64,000 nt of DNA, taken from contig NZ_UHFH01000003.1 in the NCBI RefSeq assembly GCF_900459225.1, forward strand, positions 1,022,501 through 1,086,500. Reading direction: 5' to 3'. Shown piece by piece: positions 1 through 10,195 of the stretch. Below the pieces are notes generated by a model. It did no database searches. It was not told the DNA's origin and was given only the letters and a program-made list of their open reading frames with translations. The position numbers and the translations under genes are program-made. Each line of letters opens with the position of its first letter. Position 1 is the stretch's first letter. This stretch comes from Streptococcus dysgalactiae subsp. dysgalactiae (GTDB lineage: Bacteria > Bacillota > Bacilli > Lactobacillales > Streptococcaceae).

Positions 1-348
1 GTTCGTATCGTTCACTTGCCAACCAATATTAAAGTGGAAATGCAAGAAGAACGGACACAACAAAAAAACCGTGACAAAGCGATGAAAATTATTCGTGCCC
101 GTGTGGCTGACCATTTTGCCCAGATTGCTCAAGACGAACAAGACGCTGAACGTAAATCAACCATTGGTACAGGTGACCGTTCAGAACGTATTCGTACCTA
201 CAATTTCCCGCAGAATCGTGTGACGGATCACCGTATTGGCTTGACCTTACAAAAGTTGGATACTATTTTGTCTGGAAAGATGGATGAAATCATTGATGCC
301 CTTGTCATGTATGACCAAACACAGAAATTGGAATCTCTCAATAACTAA
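1..348 (+). CDS. prfA: Peptide chain release factor 1, C-terminal part
   Basis: The open frame runs in from the left edge without a start, so the gene is 5' truncated. The first residues (VRIVHLPT) are the segment that follows the GGQ loop of RF1, which therefore lies just outside the window. RF1 reads UAA/UAG stop codons and triggers peptide release through GGQ. The remaining 115 residues are the end of the catalytic domain and the C-terminal helices, with the family's [10 protein letters not shown] segment visible. Its stop overlaps the next start (TAATG), and that neighbour encodes the methyltransferase that modifies the GGQ glutamine. Very secure. Confidence 0.95.
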   Translation, partial: VRIVHLPTNIKVEMQEERTQQKNRDKAMKIIRARVADHFAQIAQDEQDAERKSTIGTGDRSERIRTYNFPQNRVTDHRIGLTLQKLDTILSGKMDEIIDALVMYDQTQKLESLNN

Positions 349-1187
349 TGAACTATGCTACATTAATCAGGACTTATGAAGATAAACTGGAACAAATAGG
401 TGAGGATCGCGAAAACCTCGCCTATGTTTTTAGGGAACTAAAAGAGTGGTCTAGCCTTGATTTCTTACTTCACCAAAATCAAGAAGTAAGTTCAGATGAC
501 TGCCTGATTTTGGAAAAGATTTTCATGGATCTAAGCCAGCATTTATCTCCTCAATATCTAACAGGACGGGCTTATTTTAGAGATCTTCAGCTTTCCGTGG
601 ACCAAAGAGTTTTAATTCCAAGGCCCGAAACGGAAGAACTAGTAGACTTGATTTTAGCTGAAAATCCCGATACACCGTTGAGTGCTTTGGATATTGGAAC
701 AGGTAGTGGAGCGATTGCTATTTCTCTCAAGAAAGAAAGACCTGCTTGGCAGTTAACAGCATCTGACATTTCAAGTGACGCCCTGAGCTTAGCCCAAGAT
801 AATGCTAGCCATTATCAGCTTGATATAACTTTTATCGTTTCGGATGTTTTTAGTCAACTTTCAGGAACCTTTGATATGATTGTGTCAAATCCCCCCTATA
901 TTGCCTACGAGGATAAGGATGAGGTAGGTTTAAATGTCTACCAGTCAGAACCCCATTTAGCTCTTTTTGCAGCAGAAGACGGTTATGCCATCTACCGAAG
1001 GATTATTGAAGAGGCTTCGAATTACCTAAGTGAAAAAGGGAAGCTTTACTTTGAAATTGGTTATAAGCAGGGAGAGGGCATTAAAGCACTTGTTAACACT
1101 CATTTTCCTCAAAAACGGGTTCGGGTCTTAAAGGATGTATTTGGTAAAGAAAGGATGGTCGTCGTCGATCATGGAACGATTAGCTAG
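348..1187 (+). CDS. prmC: Release factor glutamine methyltransferase PrmC (HemK)
   Basis: SAM-dependent N5-glutamine methyltransferase for the GGQ motif of RF1/RF2 in the cytoplasm. Its 279 residues are normal length. An N-terminal helical domain (about 1-85) is followed by a Rossmann fold with RPETEELV (about 92-99), the SAM loop DIGTGSGA (about 115) and the catalytic NPPY at 181-184. The start overlaps the prfA stop by one base, so translation is probably coupled. prfA-prmC-sua5 is a common Firmicutes order. Nothing odd. Confidence 0.96.
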   Translation: MNYATLIRTYEDKLEQIGEDRENLAYVFRELKEWSSLDFLLHQNQEVSSDDCLILEKIFMDLSQHLSPQYLTGRAYFRDLQLSVDQRVLIPRPETEELVDLILAENPDTPLSALDIGTGSGAIAISLKKERPAWQLTASDISSDALSLAQDNASHYQLDITFIVSDVFSQLSGTFDMIVSNPPYIAYEDKDEVGLNVYQSEPHLALFAAEDGYAIYRRIIEEASNYLSEKGKLYFEIGYKQGEGIKALVNTHFPQKRVRVLKDVFGKERMVVVDHGTIS

Positions 1188-1761
1188 TATCATTGAATCA
1201 GGTGGCGCTCTTGTGTTACCGACAGAAACGGTTTATGGTCTTTTTGCCAAGGCTTTGGATGAAAAAGCGGTGAACGCGGTTTATGACTTAAAACAGAGAC
1301 CTCGCGATAAGGCAATGAATCTGAATGTTGCTGATTTTGATAGCATTTTAGCTTTTTCAAAAGAACAGCCAACATACCTTGAAAAACTTTATCAAGCATT
1401 TTTACCTGGACCTTTGACAGTTATTTTAAAGGCGAATGATCGTGTGCCTCACTGGATAAATTCTGGACTAGCAACCGTTGGTTTTCGACTGCCCAGTCAT
1501 CCGATTACTGCAGCGCTAATTCAAAAAACTGGCCCTTTAATCGGTCCTTCTGCCAACTTATCTGGTAAACCCAGTGGTAAGGTTTTTGATCAGATTATAC
1601 AAGATTTTGATTTTCAAGTGATTGGTTATGCGGATGATCCTTTTCTAACAGGTAAGGATTCAACGATTTTAGATTTGTCAGGCGAAAGCCCTGTGATTTT
1701 ACGCCAAGGTGCTATTACGAAGGAAGAGTTAGTAGGCAAGATACCTGAGCTTCATTTTTAG
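1171..1761 (+). CDS. Sua5/YciO/YrdC/YwlC family threonylcarbamoyl-AMP synthase
   Basis: The Sua5/YrdC family makes threonylcarbamoyl-AMP from threonine, bicarbonate and ATP for the t6A37 modification of tRNAs reading ANN codons. The sequence shows the family N-terminus (PTETVYGL, then KxRP-type QRPRDKAMN) and the GPSANLSG motif. The single YrdC domain is about 196 residues. An ATG at 1135 is open in the same frame, but the conserved family N-terminus fits the ATG at 1171, which overlaps prmC by 17 bases. No strong ribosome site is seen, consistent with coupling to prmC. Function is secure; the start is likely. Confidence 0.9.
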   Translation: MERLASIIESGGALVLPTETVYGLFAKALDEKAVNAVYDLKQRPRDKAMNLNVADFDSILAFSKEQPTYLEKLYQAFLPGPLTVILKANDRVPHWINSGLATVGFRLPSHPITAALIQKTGPLIGPSANLSGKPSGKVFDQIIQDFDFQVIGYADDPFLTGKDSTILDLSGESPVILRQGAITKEELVGKIPELHF

Positions 1762-1771
1762 GAAAGGGGTT

Positions 1772-2209
1772 ATGCGGATGTTGAGACCATTAAGTAAAGC
1801 AGATTGTCCATCACTAAAGGAGATTAATGATAAAGCCTTAGGGTATTGTGTCTCAATCGATTTGGTGGAAAGTCAATTCGAACGATTGATAGATGATGGC
1901 CATCATTATTTTCTAGCCTATGATGATGAGGATACTCATCAATTAGTAGGGTATGCTCATGCAGAATGCTACGAGACACTTTACACAGATAAGGGCCTTA
2001 ATGTCTTGGCTTTAGCCGTTTTACCAGATTACCAAGGAAAAGGCATTGGAAGTTCTTTGGTAGCAGGGTTAGAAGCACTTGCCAAAGAAGAAGAATTTGC
2101 TTTTATTCGCCTGAATTCTGCTAGTCACCGCACAGAAGCGCATGGTTTTTATCGAAAACTGAATTATGTGGATGATAAAACACAATTGCGTTTCATTAAG
2201 AAATTATAA
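1772..2209 (+). CDS. GNAT family N-acetyltransferase
   Basis: Single GNAT domain of 145 residues with the acetyl-CoA binding segment around [18 protein letters not shown] (Q/RxxGxG/A type) and the closing [10 protein letters not shown] motif typical of the fold. Substrate cannot be told. It lies in the prfA-to-ABC operon behind a strong ribosome site (GGAAAGGGG, 1761-1769). An alternative ATG six bases further in (1778) has better spacing and may be the true start. Not RimI by clear signature. Confidence 0.85.
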   Translation: MRMLRPLSKADCPSLKEINDKALGYCVSIDLVESQFERLIDDGHHYFLAYDDEDTHQLVGYAHAECYETLYTDKGLNVLALAVLPDYQGKGIGSSLVAGLEALAKEEEFAFIRLNSASHRTEAHGFYRKLNYVDDKTQLRFIKKL

Positions 2210-2219
2210 GGAGATGACG

Positions 2220-3476
2220 ATGATTTTTGATCAAGATAATTTTGAAGCTTTTGATGAAGACCTTTGGGATGCTATTCATGCTGAAGAAGAAAGACAAGAA
2301 CACAATATTGAATTAATTGCCTCTGAAAATATGGTCTCAAAAGCTGTCATGGCAGCTCAAGGATCTGTTTTGACGAATAAGTATGCAGAAGGCTACCCTG
2401 GTAATCGCTATTATGGCGGAACAGAATGTGTGGATATTGTCGAAACGCTTGCTATTGAACGCGCTAAACAGCTTTTTGGTGCTTCATTTGCTAATGTTCA
2501 AGCTCATTCTGGCAGTCAAGCTAATGCAGCAGCATATATGGCTTTGATTGAAGCTGGCGATACTGTCTTAGGGATGGATTTGGCAGCAGGTGGACACCTT
2601 ACTCATGGATCACCGGTCAATTTTTCAGGGAAAACCTACCATTTTGTAGGTTATTCAGTAAATGCTGATACGGAAATGTTAGATTATGATGCCATTTTGG
2701 AGCAGGTTAAAGCTGTCCAACCTAAATTGATTGTTGCAGGGGCTTCGGCTTATTCTAGAAGCATTGATTTTGCAAAGTTTCGTGATATTGCTGATCAAGT
2801 TGGTGCTTATTTAATGGTAGATATGGCTCACATCGCTGGTCTTGTGGCAGCAGGTTTACATCCTAATCCTGTTTCTTACGCGCACATTGTTACTTCAACA
2901 ACTCACAAAACCTTACGTGGTCCTCGTGGTGGATTGATATTAACCAATGATGAAGCTCTTGCTAAAAAGATTAACTCAGCCATTTTCCCAGGTCTACAAG
3001 GAGGACCTCTTGAGCATGTGATTGCTGCCAAAGCGGTTGCTTTTAAAGAAGCCTTGGATCCATCCTTTAAAGACTACGCACAGGCTATTATTGATAACAC
3101 TGCGGCTATGGCAGCAGTGTTTGAGCAAGATGAGCGCTTCCGCCTTATTTCTGGTGGGACAGATAATCATGTTTTCTTGGTAGATGTTACCAAAGTGATT
3201 GCAAATGGTAAGTTAGCTCAAAATCTTCTCGATGAGGTTAATATTACTCTAAATAAAAATGCCATTCCTTTTGAAACCTTATCTCCTTTTAAAACATCAG
3301 GCATTCGTATTGGTTGTGCAGCTATAACCAGTCGTGGCATGGGAGTTAAAGAAAGTCAGACTATCGCTCACCTCATTATCAAAGCCTTGGTTAATCATAA
3401 TCAAGAAACTATTCTTGAAGAGGTTCGTCAGGAAGTGCGTCAATTAACAGATGCTTTTCCACTCTATAAAAAATAA
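2220..3476 (+). CDS. glyA: Serine hydroxymethyltransferase
   Basis: PLP enzyme converting serine plus tetrahydrofolate to glycine plus 5,10-methylene-THF, the main one-carbon source. The 418-residue length is typical. The PLP lysine is K230 in [13 protein letters not shown], and the LIASEN and [10 protein letters not shown] motifs are near the N-terminus. The frame is open upstream from 2166, but AAGGAG at 2208-2213 lies six bases before ATG 2220, whereas ATG 2214 directly abuts it, so 2220 is chosen. Confidence 0.97.
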   Translation: MIFDQDNFEAFDEDLWDAIHAEEERQEHNIELIASENMVSKAVMAAQGSVLTNKYAEGYPGNRYYGGTECVDIVETLAIERAKQLFGASFANVQAHSGSQANAAAYMALIEAGDTVLGMDLAAGGHLTHGSPVNFSGKTYHFVGYSVNADTEMLDYDAILEQVKAVQPKLIVAGASAYSRSIDFAKFRDIADQVGAYLMVDMAHIAGLVAAGLHPNPVSYAHIVTSTTHKTLRGPRGGLILTNDEALAKKINSAIFPGLQGGPLEHVIAAKAVAFKEALDPSFKDYAQAIIDNTAAMAAVFEQDERFRLISGGTDNHVFLVDVTKVIANGKLAQNLLDEVNITLNKNAIPFETLSPFKTSGIRIGCAAITSRGMGVKESQTIAHLIIKALVNHNQETILEEVRQEVRQLTDAFPLYKK

Positions 3477-3482
3477 GGAACC

Positions 3483-4460
3483 ATGTTAGACAGTTATATC
3501 AAACGTATCGTTATTCATCAGTTTTCCCCTAATGACACAGAATTATTACTATCTGATCGCTTGGTGAGCATTACACCACGCATTGATGAGTATTTTCGGA
3601 AAAAATTAGCTAAAGTATTTTCAGATGAGGCTAAGAGAGGTCAATTTGAGCCTGATAATGCCTTTTTTGCAACTATCAGTGATGATCTTTTAGAAACCTC
3701 CGTCACCCTTGCTCAATTATGGAAAGAAGCATTTGTCATTGCAGAGGATCAAAAAACCAATGATTTGGTGTTTATTCAGTTCGATAAAGATGGAGAACCC
3801 TTCTTTGCCTTCCTACGAATTGCCTTAAAAGAGCAGTTCGCTCACCTTTCTGATAATTATGAACACCCTTTTACGGTAACACAGAATAATTTGCCGAGTC
3901 CTACCCAAACACCGGACGAAGCACTGGTCATTAATCTTAAATCTGGTCAGTATTATTTGATTGAGAAACGTGTGAAACATAATGGTAGTTTTGAACATTA
4001 TTTTTCGGAGACTCTTTTAAAGGTTAAACCTGAACAGTCAGTTAAAAAATCAATCAAAATGATTGAACAAACGGCTCAGAAAATTGCAGAGAACTTTAAT
4101 CAAGATGATTTTGCTTTCCAATCCAAGATGAAGTCAACGCTTTTTAACCAATTAGAAGCTGATGATACCTTATCACCAGAAAAATTAGCTGATCAGCTCT
4201 TTGATGATAATTTAACGGCCCGTTTAACCTTTGTGGACCAAGTCAAAGAAGCGATTCCAGAACCCATAAAAATCAGTGATATTGATCATTCCAGACAAAT
4301 CAAAAAACTAGAAAGCCAAAAATTATCGTTGTCAAATGGCATAGAGTTGACCGTGCCAAATGCTATTTATCAGGATGCCGAATCAGTCGAATTCCTGTTA
4401 AATGATGATGGGACTTATTCCATCTTAATTAAGAACATAGAGGATATTAAAACAAAATAA
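3483..4460 (+). CDS. Nucleoid-associated protein (NdpA/YejK, NA37 family)
   Basis: 325 residues starting with the family pattern YIKRIVIHQF, rich in acidic and aromatic residues, no membrane segment. The NA37/YejK family was found with nucleoids in E. coli, but its exact role is not settled. It is preceded by AAGGAA and lies 6 bases after glyA; the next gene starts directly after its stop, so it belongs to the same operon. The glyA/nucleoid protein/lysozyme-like order appears to be a streptococcal arrangement (from memory). Confidence 0.8.
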   Translation: MLDSYIKRIVIHQFSPNDTELLLSDRLVSITPRIDEYFRKKLAKVFSDEAKRGQFEPDNAFFATISDDLLETSVTLAQLWKEAFVIAEDQKTNDLVFIQFDKDGEPFFAFLRIALKEQFAHLSDNYEHPFTVTQNNLPSPTQTPDEALVINLKSGQYYLIEKRVKHNGSFEHYFSETLLKVKPEQSVKKSIKMIEQTAQKIAENFNQDDFAFQSKMKSTLFNQLEADDTLSPEKLADQLFDDNLTARLTFVDQVKEAIPEPIKISDIDHSRQIKKLESQKLSLSNGIELTVPNAIYQDAESVEFLLNDDGTYSILIKNIEDIKTK

Positions 4461-5063
4461 ATGTTTAAATTCATTAAGCGTGTCTGCGCTCTGCTCATTT
4501 TTTTGCTTATTTTCTATCAAGTGCTTGTTATTCGACACAATGTCCATCGTGTCTTGGCTTACAAGCCGATGGTTGAAAAGACCTTAGCAGAAAATGATAC
4601 GAAGGCAAATGTAGACTTAGTCTTAGCCATGATATACACAGAGACAAAAGGTGGCGAAGCAGATGTCATGCAGTCCAGTGAAAGTAGCTCTGGAAAGAAA
4701 GACTCCATTACAGACAGTCAATCTAGCATTGAGCATGGGGTGAGTTTGCTTTCTCATAATTTGTCTCTAGCTGAAGAAGCAGGGGTTGATTCTTGGACAG
4801 CAGTTCAAGCCTATAACTTTGGAACAGCTTATATTGACTATGTTGCTGATCATGGTGGGCAAAATACTATTCCTTTAGCCACAACTTATTCTAAGACAGT
4901 AGTTGCTCCGAGTCTAGGAAACACTAGCGGCCAAACTTATTTTTACTACCACCCTCTAGCTTTGATTTCTGGAGGCAAGCTTTATAAAAATGGTGGTAAT
5001 ATCTATTATTCACGAGAAGTTCATTTCAATCTCTATTTAATTGAATTAATGAGCCTTTTCTAG
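4461..5063 (+). CDS. Membrane-anchored lysozyme-like protein (PvaA/Pmp23-like)
   Basis: 200 residues with one N-terminal membrane anchor (about 8-25) and an extracellular lysozyme-like domain (Lysozyme_like family). The likely catalytic glutamate is in MIYTETKGGE (about 60); the VQAYNFG and YSKTVVAP segments are typical of the family. Known relatives such as pneumococcal PvaA/Pmp23 are predicted peptidoglycan hydrolases at the cell surface. ATG follows the previous stop with no gap (TAAATG) and there is no good ribosome site nearby, so translation is probably coupled. Confidence 0.8.
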   Translation: MFKFIKRVCALLIFLLIFYQVLVIRHNVHRVLAYKPMVEKTLAENDTKANVDLVLAMIYTETKGGEADVMQSSESSSGKKDSITDSQSSIEHGVSLLSHNLSLAEEAGVDSWTAVQAYNFGTAYIDYVADHGGQNTIPLATTYSKTVVAPSLGNTSGQTYFYYHPLALISGGKLYKNGGNIYYSREVHFNLYLIELMSLF

Positions 5064-5072
5064 AAAGTCATT

Positions 5073-6797
5073 ATGAAACGATTACGTCCATATGTGAAAG
5101 GGTACCTAAAAGAAACTATCTTAGGTCCCATTTTCAAATTATTAGAAGCTTTATTTGAATTATTAGTGCCTTTGCTGATTGCTAACTTGATCGATGTACA
5201 GATTGGTCAGCGAAACAGTCAAGGGATTTTTGGGGTTGTCTTAACCTTATTTGCCTTAGCAGCTGTTGGTCTGGCATTCTCTATGACAGCTCAATACTAT
5301 TCGTCCAAGGCTGCAGTAGGCTTTACAAAACAGATGACCGATGACCTTTTTGAGACAATCATGGGACTCCCTAAAGAAGAACAGGACCGCTTAGGTTATG
5401 CCAGCCTTTTATCTCGTTTGACCAGTGATAGTTTTCAGGTTCAAACAGGTATTAACCAATCGTTACGTCTTTTTTTAAGAGCTCCTATTATTGTCTTTGG
5501 TGCGATAATCATGGCGTATTGGATTAGTCCCAGTCTTACGTTGTGGTTTGTGATAATGGTGGTCATCTTATTGGGGCTTGTTTTTGGCATTTCTCGTTTT
5601 TTAAACCCGCTCTATCGTGTGATTCGTCAGGAAACGGACCACTTAGTTCGTCTAACCAGTCAGCAATTGCAAGGGATTCGGGTAATTAAGGCATTTAATC
5701 AAACTCAAAATGAACTTCAAACGTTTAAAGAACAAAACGATAGCTTAAGTCATAACCAATATCAAGCTGCTACCCTAGCTAATCTCTTAAATCCAATGAC
5801 GTTTCTAGTGGTTAACGTTACCTTGCTGATTCTGATTTGGCAGGGAAGTTGGCAAGTGTCTTCTGGCACACTCAGCCAAGGCATGCTAGTGGCTTTAATC
5901 AATTACCTCTTACAGATTTTATCAGAACTGTTAAAAATGACCATGCTAATGGGAACAATCAGTCAGAGTGTAACAGCTGCAAACCGCATTAGTGAGGTTT
6001 TAACTTTATCTGAGCAAAAACCAATACCACTTGGCGAATCTCAATGGAAGTCTTCAATGCTTTTAACCATTAATCATCTGACTTTTACCTACCCAAGAGC
6101 ATCAGAACCTAGTCTTTATAACATTCAATTTAGTGCTAATCAGGGAGAATGGATTGGCATTATCGGAGGAACAGGAGCGGGGAAAACAACATTAGTTGAG
6201 TTGATTTGCCGCACTTACTCACATAATCATGGCGAAATTAGCCTTAAGTGGCAAGGGCAGACACCAAAAACAGTAGAGGACTGGCGCCGTTTCATTGCTC
6301 TTGTTCCTCAAAAAGTCCAACTGTTTAAAGGAACAATCAGAAGTAATCTGATGTTAGGGCAATCCACTCCTGTTGAGGATCAGAAGCTTTGGCAGGCACT
6401 GGAAATAGCCCAAGCAAAAGACTTCGTCGCTGCTTTACCAGATCAATTAGAGTCTCCGGTTGAAGCTTTTGGGCGTAATTTCTCAGGAGGTCAACGTCAA
6501 CGCTTAGCCATTGCCAGGGCTCTTGTTAATCCAAAACCGCTGTTGATTTTAGATGATGCCAGTTCTGCCTTGGACAATGTGACTCGTGTCCAACTTTTTA
6601 AAGCATTGAAAGAGGAATTATCAGATGTCTTAGTGATTTTGGTGACACAATCTATTAAGAATTTAGCTTTTGTTGATAAGATTTTACTTTTGGATCAAGG
6701 ACACCAGCTTGGTTTTGCCAGTCATGAGGAACTAAAGACAACTCATTCAGTCTATCAAGACATGCTAGCACTTCAACGGAAGGGGGAGGCAAAATGA
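5073..6797 (+). CDS. Heterodimeric ABC exporter, subunit A (degenerate Walker B)
   Basis: 574 residues: six-helix ABC exporter membrane domain (about 1-310) and a nucleotide-binding domain with Walker A GGTGAGKTT, signature FSGGQ and Walker B LLILDDASSALD. Asp stands where the catalytic Glu should be. It overlaps the partner gene by four bases (ATGA). By analogy with LmrCD, BmrCD, PatAB and TM287/288 this subunit supplies the degenerate ATP site and the intact signature. Substrate cannot be predicted; multidrug or lipid export is typical. Confidence 0.9.
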   Translation: MKRLRPYVKGYLKETILGPIFKLLEALFELLVPLLIANLIDVQIGQRNSQGIFGVVLTLFALAAVGLAFSMTAQYYSSKAAVGFTKQMTDDLFETIMGLPKEEQDRLGYASLLSRLTSDSFQVQTGINQSLRLFLRAPIIVFGAIIMAYWISPSLTLWFVIMVVILLGLVFGISRFLNPLYRVIRQETDHLVRLTSQQLQGIRVIKAFNQTQNELQTFKEQNDSLSHNQYQAATLANLLNPMTFLVVNVTLLILIWQGSWQVSSGTLSQGMLVALINYLLQILSELLKMTMLMGTISQSVTAANRISEVLTLSEQKPIPLGESQWKSSMLLTINHLTFTYPRASEPSLYNIQFSANQGEWIGIIGGTGAGKTTLVELICRTYSHNHGEISLKWQGQTPKTVEDWRRFIALVPQKVQLFKGTIRSNLMLGQSTPVEDQKLWQALEIAQAKDFVAALPDQLESPVEAFGRNFSGGQRQRLAIARALVNPKPLLILDDASSALDNVTRVQLFKALKEELSDVLVILVTQSIKNLAFVDKILLLDQGHQLGFASHEELKTTHSVYQDMLALQRKGEAK

Positions 6798-8521
6798 CAA
6801 AAATCAATCACCACCTCCTGGATCGCTTGTTCAAAGACTTGTTGAAGAAACGTCTGTATGTTTTTATACTTGTAGCAGCTAGCCTTGTTCAAGTAGGATT
6901 GAGTGTCTACCTGCCAGTTCTTATCGGTAAAGCTGTTGACGTCATCTTACTAGCCAATCATTGGCAAACCCTGAAGTGGCTCCTAGTGCAAATGGCAATA
7001 GTGGTTTCAATCAACGCTTTTATTCAGTGGATAATACCTCTTTTCTATTATCGTCTGCTTTATCGCTATAGTCAGCAATTAAAAAATGATCTTTTAGGAA
7101 AAATTCATCAACTACCCTTTGCCTATCTCGATCAGCAAACCATTGGAGATTTGGTCAGTCGAGTGACAACTGACACAGAACAACTTTCTAATGGCCTACA
7201 GATGGTATTTAGTCAATTTGTAACGGGCTTGCTGACGATTCTATTTACTATTTTTGCTATGGCGCAAATTGATTGGATGATGTTAGCCGTAGTGCTAATC
7301 CTAACACCCATTTCTCTTTTTCTTGCCCGCTATATCGCCCAAAAGAGCTTTCACTATGCCCGAGAGCAAACACAAAGTAGAGGAAATCTAGCTCAATTTA
7401 CAGAAGAGATGATACGACAAGAAAGCTTGGTTCAAGTCTTTAATGCTCAAAATCAGGCTATTGAGAATTACAAGTATTTTAATGAAATCTATAGCGAAGC
7501 CTCACAAAAAGCTATTTTTTATGCCTCAACAGTTAACCCAGCAACGCGATTTATTAATAGTGTCATTTATGCTTTATTGGCAGGTTTAGGGGCTATGCGT
7601 ATTATGGCTGGTCTTTTCTCCGTGGGTCAATTAGCGACTTTTTTAAATTTTGTTGTTCAATACACTAAGCCTTTTAATGACATTTCTTCAGTGATGGCAG
7701 AAATCCAAAGTTCTCTGGCGTGTGCACAACGTCTCTATCATCTTTTAGATCTTGAGGTAGCGAAGCCTGACGATACTTTACCATTTAAAACTTCAGAAGT
7801 TAAGGGACAAATTGATTTTGAGAACGTTAGTTTTTCTTATCAAAAAGAAAAACCACTACTTCAAGAGATTAGCTTTTCTGTTGCTGCTGGTTCTAAAGTA
7901 GCAATCGTCGGTCCAACAGGATCAGGAAAAACGACCTTAATCAATTTATTGATGCGTTTTTACGAGGTAGATGATGGCAGTATAATGTTGGATCAAGTGC
8001 CTATTAAGGACTATGACAAAGAAGAATTCAGGTCTATAATTGGCATGGTCTTACAAGAAACATGGTTAAAGGATGCCACTATTCATGATATCATTGCTTA
8101 TGGCAGTGACAAAGCTAGCCGAGAAGAAGTGGTGGCAGCTGCTAAAGCGGCCAATGCTCATTTCTTTATTATGCAACTTCCTGAAACTTATGATACTTAT
8201 CTATCTTCGTCTGCCGAAGCGTTATCACAAGGACAAATCCAATTATTGGCCATTGCACGTCTATTTTTGAGAAAACCTAAAATTTTGATTTTAGATGAAG
8301 CCACATCATCTATTGATATCAGAACAGAAACGATTATTCAGGATGCTCTTCAACAGTTAATGAAAGGTAGAACGAGCTTTATCATTGCTCATCACTTATC
8401 AACAATTCAATCAGCTGATTTGATTTTAGTCATGAATCAAGGGCGATTGGTTGAGTGGGGAACACATGCCATCTTAATAGCAAAAAATGGATGTTATGCT
8501 AGATTACAACAAATAAGGTAA
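6794..8521 (+). CDS. Heterodimeric ABC exporter, subunit B (catalytic Walker B)
   Basis: 575 residues, same architecture as its partner: membrane domain about 1-320, then Walker A GPTGSGKTT, a deviant signature LSQGQ and an intact Walker B ILDEATSSID. The consensus ATP site would thus be built from this Walker A/B and the partner's SGGQ, while the other composite site is doubly degenerate. It ends directly at a rho-independent terminator that closes the operon starting in or before prfA. Confidence 0.9.
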   Translation: MTKINHHLLDRLFKDLLKKRLYVFILVAASLVQVGLSVYLPVLIGKAVDVILLANHWQTLKWLLVQMAIVVSINAFIQWIIPLFYYRLLYRYSQQLKNDLLGKIHQLPFAYLDQQTIGDLVSRVTTDTEQLSNGLQMVFSQFVTGLLTILFTIFAMAQIDWMMLAVVLILTPISLFLARYIAQKSFHYAREQTQSRGNLAQFTEEMIRQESLVQVFNAQNQAIENYKYFNEIYSEASQKAIFYASTVNPATRFINSVIYALLAGLGAMRIMAGLFSVGQLATFLNFVVQYTKPFNDISSVMAEIQSSLACAQRLYHLLDLEVAKPDDTLPFKTSEVKGQIDFENVSFSYQKEKPLLQEISFSVAAGSKVAIVGPTGSGKTTLINLLMRFYEVDDGSIMLDQVPIKDYDKEEFRSIIGMVLQETWLKDATIHDIIAYGSDKASREEVVAAAKAANAHFFIMQLPETYDTYLSSSAEALSQGQIQLLAIARLFLRKPKILILDEATSSIDIRTETIIQDALQQLMKGRTSFIIAHHLSTIQSADLILVMNQGRLVEWGTHAILIAKNGCYARLQQIR

Positions 8522-8552
8522 AGTTCGTCTTTTAACAAAGATGAACTTTTTT
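8521..8552 (+). terminator. Terminator of the prfA-to-ABC operon
   Basis: Twelve-base arms (8521-8532 and 8537-8548, one G-U pair) with a four-base loop, followed by a T run. Confidence 0.85.
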
Positions 8553-8691
8553 ATATTAGCAAAGTTAGTTAATTAACAAACTTTAAACTGTTATATAAAA
8601 AAATAATAGTGAAAAAATGGACAATCTTCTGTGATAAATGAGAAAATCGGTTGATGAAAGAAGAAATAGATAAGAAAAGTGAGCAATATAT

Positions 8692-8720
8692 TTGGAAGCG
8701 TTTTTTGACTGTGATATAAT
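8692..8720 (+). promoter_or_regulatory. nox promoter
   Basis: TTGGAA (8692-8697), 17-base spacer, TATAAT (8715-8720) with an extended TGA just upstream. A second overlapping option is TTGACT (8705-8710), 19 bases, TATAAT (8730-8735). GAGGAAC lies before the nox ATG. Confidence 0.8.
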
Positions 8721-8759
8721 AAAGCCCTATATAATATTGTGAAATGAGGAACAAAATAT

Positions 8760-10127
8760 ATGAGTAAAATCGTTGTTGTTGGTGCAAACCACGCTGGTAC
8801 TGCCTGTATCAAGACTATGTTAACAAACTATGGTGATGCCAATGAAATTGTTGTATTTGACCAAAACTCAAATATTTCATTTTTAGGTTGTGGTATGGCA
8901 CTTTGGATTGGTGAGCAAATTGCTGGACCAGAAGGACTTTTCTATTCAGATAAAGAAGAATTAGAGTCTTTAGGGGCTAAAGTTTACATGGAATCACCTG
9001 TTCAATCTATCGACTACGATGCCAAAACAGTGACTGCTCTTGTGAATGGTACAGAACATGTGGAAAGCTATGACAAGTTGATTTTTGCAACTGGATCGCA
9101 ACCTATCTTGCCACCGATTAAAGGTGCCGAAATCAAAGAAGGATCACTTGAATTTGAAGCAACTCTTGAAAATCTTCAATTTGTGAAGTTGTACCAAAAC
9201 TCGGCAGACGTTATTGCTAAGCTTGAAAATAAAGATATCAAGCGAGTAGCTGTTGTCGGTGCAGGTTATATTGGTGTTGAGTTGGCAGAAGCTTTCCAAC
9301 GTAAAGGTAAAGAAGTTGTTCTTATTGATGTTGTAGATACTTGCTTGGCAGGTTACTATGATCGCGATATGACTGACTTAATGGCTAGAAACATGGAAGA
9401 ACACGGTATTCAATTAGCCTTTGGTGAAACAGTTAAAGAAGTTGCTGGTGATGGCAAAGTTGAAAAAATCATTACTGATAAAAAGGAATACAATGTGGAC
9501 ATGGTTATCCTTGCTGTAGGTTTCCGTCCAAATACAGCTCTTGGAAATGGTAAGATTGAGCTTTTCCGTAATGGTGCTTTCCTTGTTGACAAACGTCAAG
9601 AAACTTCTATTCCAGGTGTTTATGCTATTGGTGACTGTGCAACGATTTATGACAATGCAACTCGTGACACAAGCTACATTGCGTTAGCGTCGAATGCTGT
9701 TCGTACAGGTATTGTAGCAGCTCATAACGCTTGTGGTACAGACCTTGAAGGTATTGGCGTTCAAGGCTCAAACGGTATTTCCATTTACGGCTTGCACATG
9801 GTTTCAACTGGTTTGACACTTGAAAAAGCAAAACGTCTTGGTTTTGATGCTGCAGTGACGGAATATACTGATAATCAAAAACCTGAATTTATCGAACATG
9901 GTAACTTCCCAGTAACAATCAAAATCGTTTATGATAAAGACTCACGTCGTATCTTGGGTGCTCAAATGGCAGCGCGTGAAGATATGTCAATGGGAATTCA
10001 CATGTTCTCACTTGCTATCCAAGAAGGCGTAACCATTGAAAAATTAGCTTTGACAGATATTTTCTTCTTGCCTCACTTTAACAAGCCATATAACTATATT
10101 ACAATGGCAGCCTTAGGAGCAGAATAA
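8760..10127 (+). CDS. nox: Water-forming NADH oxidase
   Basis: Flavoprotein that reduces O2 to water with NADH, regenerating NAD+ and removing oxygen in a catalase-negative streptococcus. The 455 residues contain the N-terminal FAD motif VVGANHAG, redox Cys44 in FLGCGMALW, the NAD-binding motif [14 protein letters not shown] (about 163) and the second FAD motif YAIGDCATI (about 280). It is monocistronic between its own promoter and a terminator. Codon use is that of a highly expressed gene. Confidence 0.97.
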   Translation: MSKIVVVGANHAGTACIKTMLTNYGDANEIVVFDQNSNISFLGCGMALWIGEQIAGPEGLFYSDKEELESLGAKVYMESPVQSIDYDAKTVTALVNGTEHVESYDKLIFATGSQPILPPIKGAEIKEGSLEFEATLENLQFVKLYQNSADVIAKLENKDIKRVAVVGAGYIGVELAEAFQRKGKEVVLIDVVDTCLAGYYDRDMTDLMARNMEEHGIQLAFGETVKEVAGDGKVEKIITDKKEYNVDMVILAVGFRPNTALGNGKIELFRNGAFLVDKRQETSIPGVYAIGDCATIYDNATRDTSYIALASNAVRTGIVAAHNACGTDLEGIGVQGSNGISIYGLHMVSTGLTLEKAKRLGFDAAVTEYTDNQKPEFIEHGNFPVTIKIVYDKDSRRILGAQMAAREDMSMGIHMFSLAIQEGVTIEKLALTDIFFLPHFNKPYNYITMAALGAE

Positions 10128-10159
10128 GATAAGATGTCTTTGATTCGTGTATAATATTA

Positions 10160-10185
10160 AGTGTCTCCCTATGGAGGCACTTTTT
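10160..10185 (+). terminator. nox terminator
   Basis: GTGTCTCC/GGAGGCAC arms (10161-10168, 10173-10180; one G-U pair) followed by TTTTT. The tail abuts AGGAGG, the ribosome site of the next gene. Confidence 0.85.
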
Positions 10186-10195
10186 AGGAGGAAAA

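Noticed and set aside
8569..8812. Two minus-strand frames of about 72 codons upstream of and into nox
   Set aside because: Low-complexity, overlap the nox promoter and start, no ribosome site.
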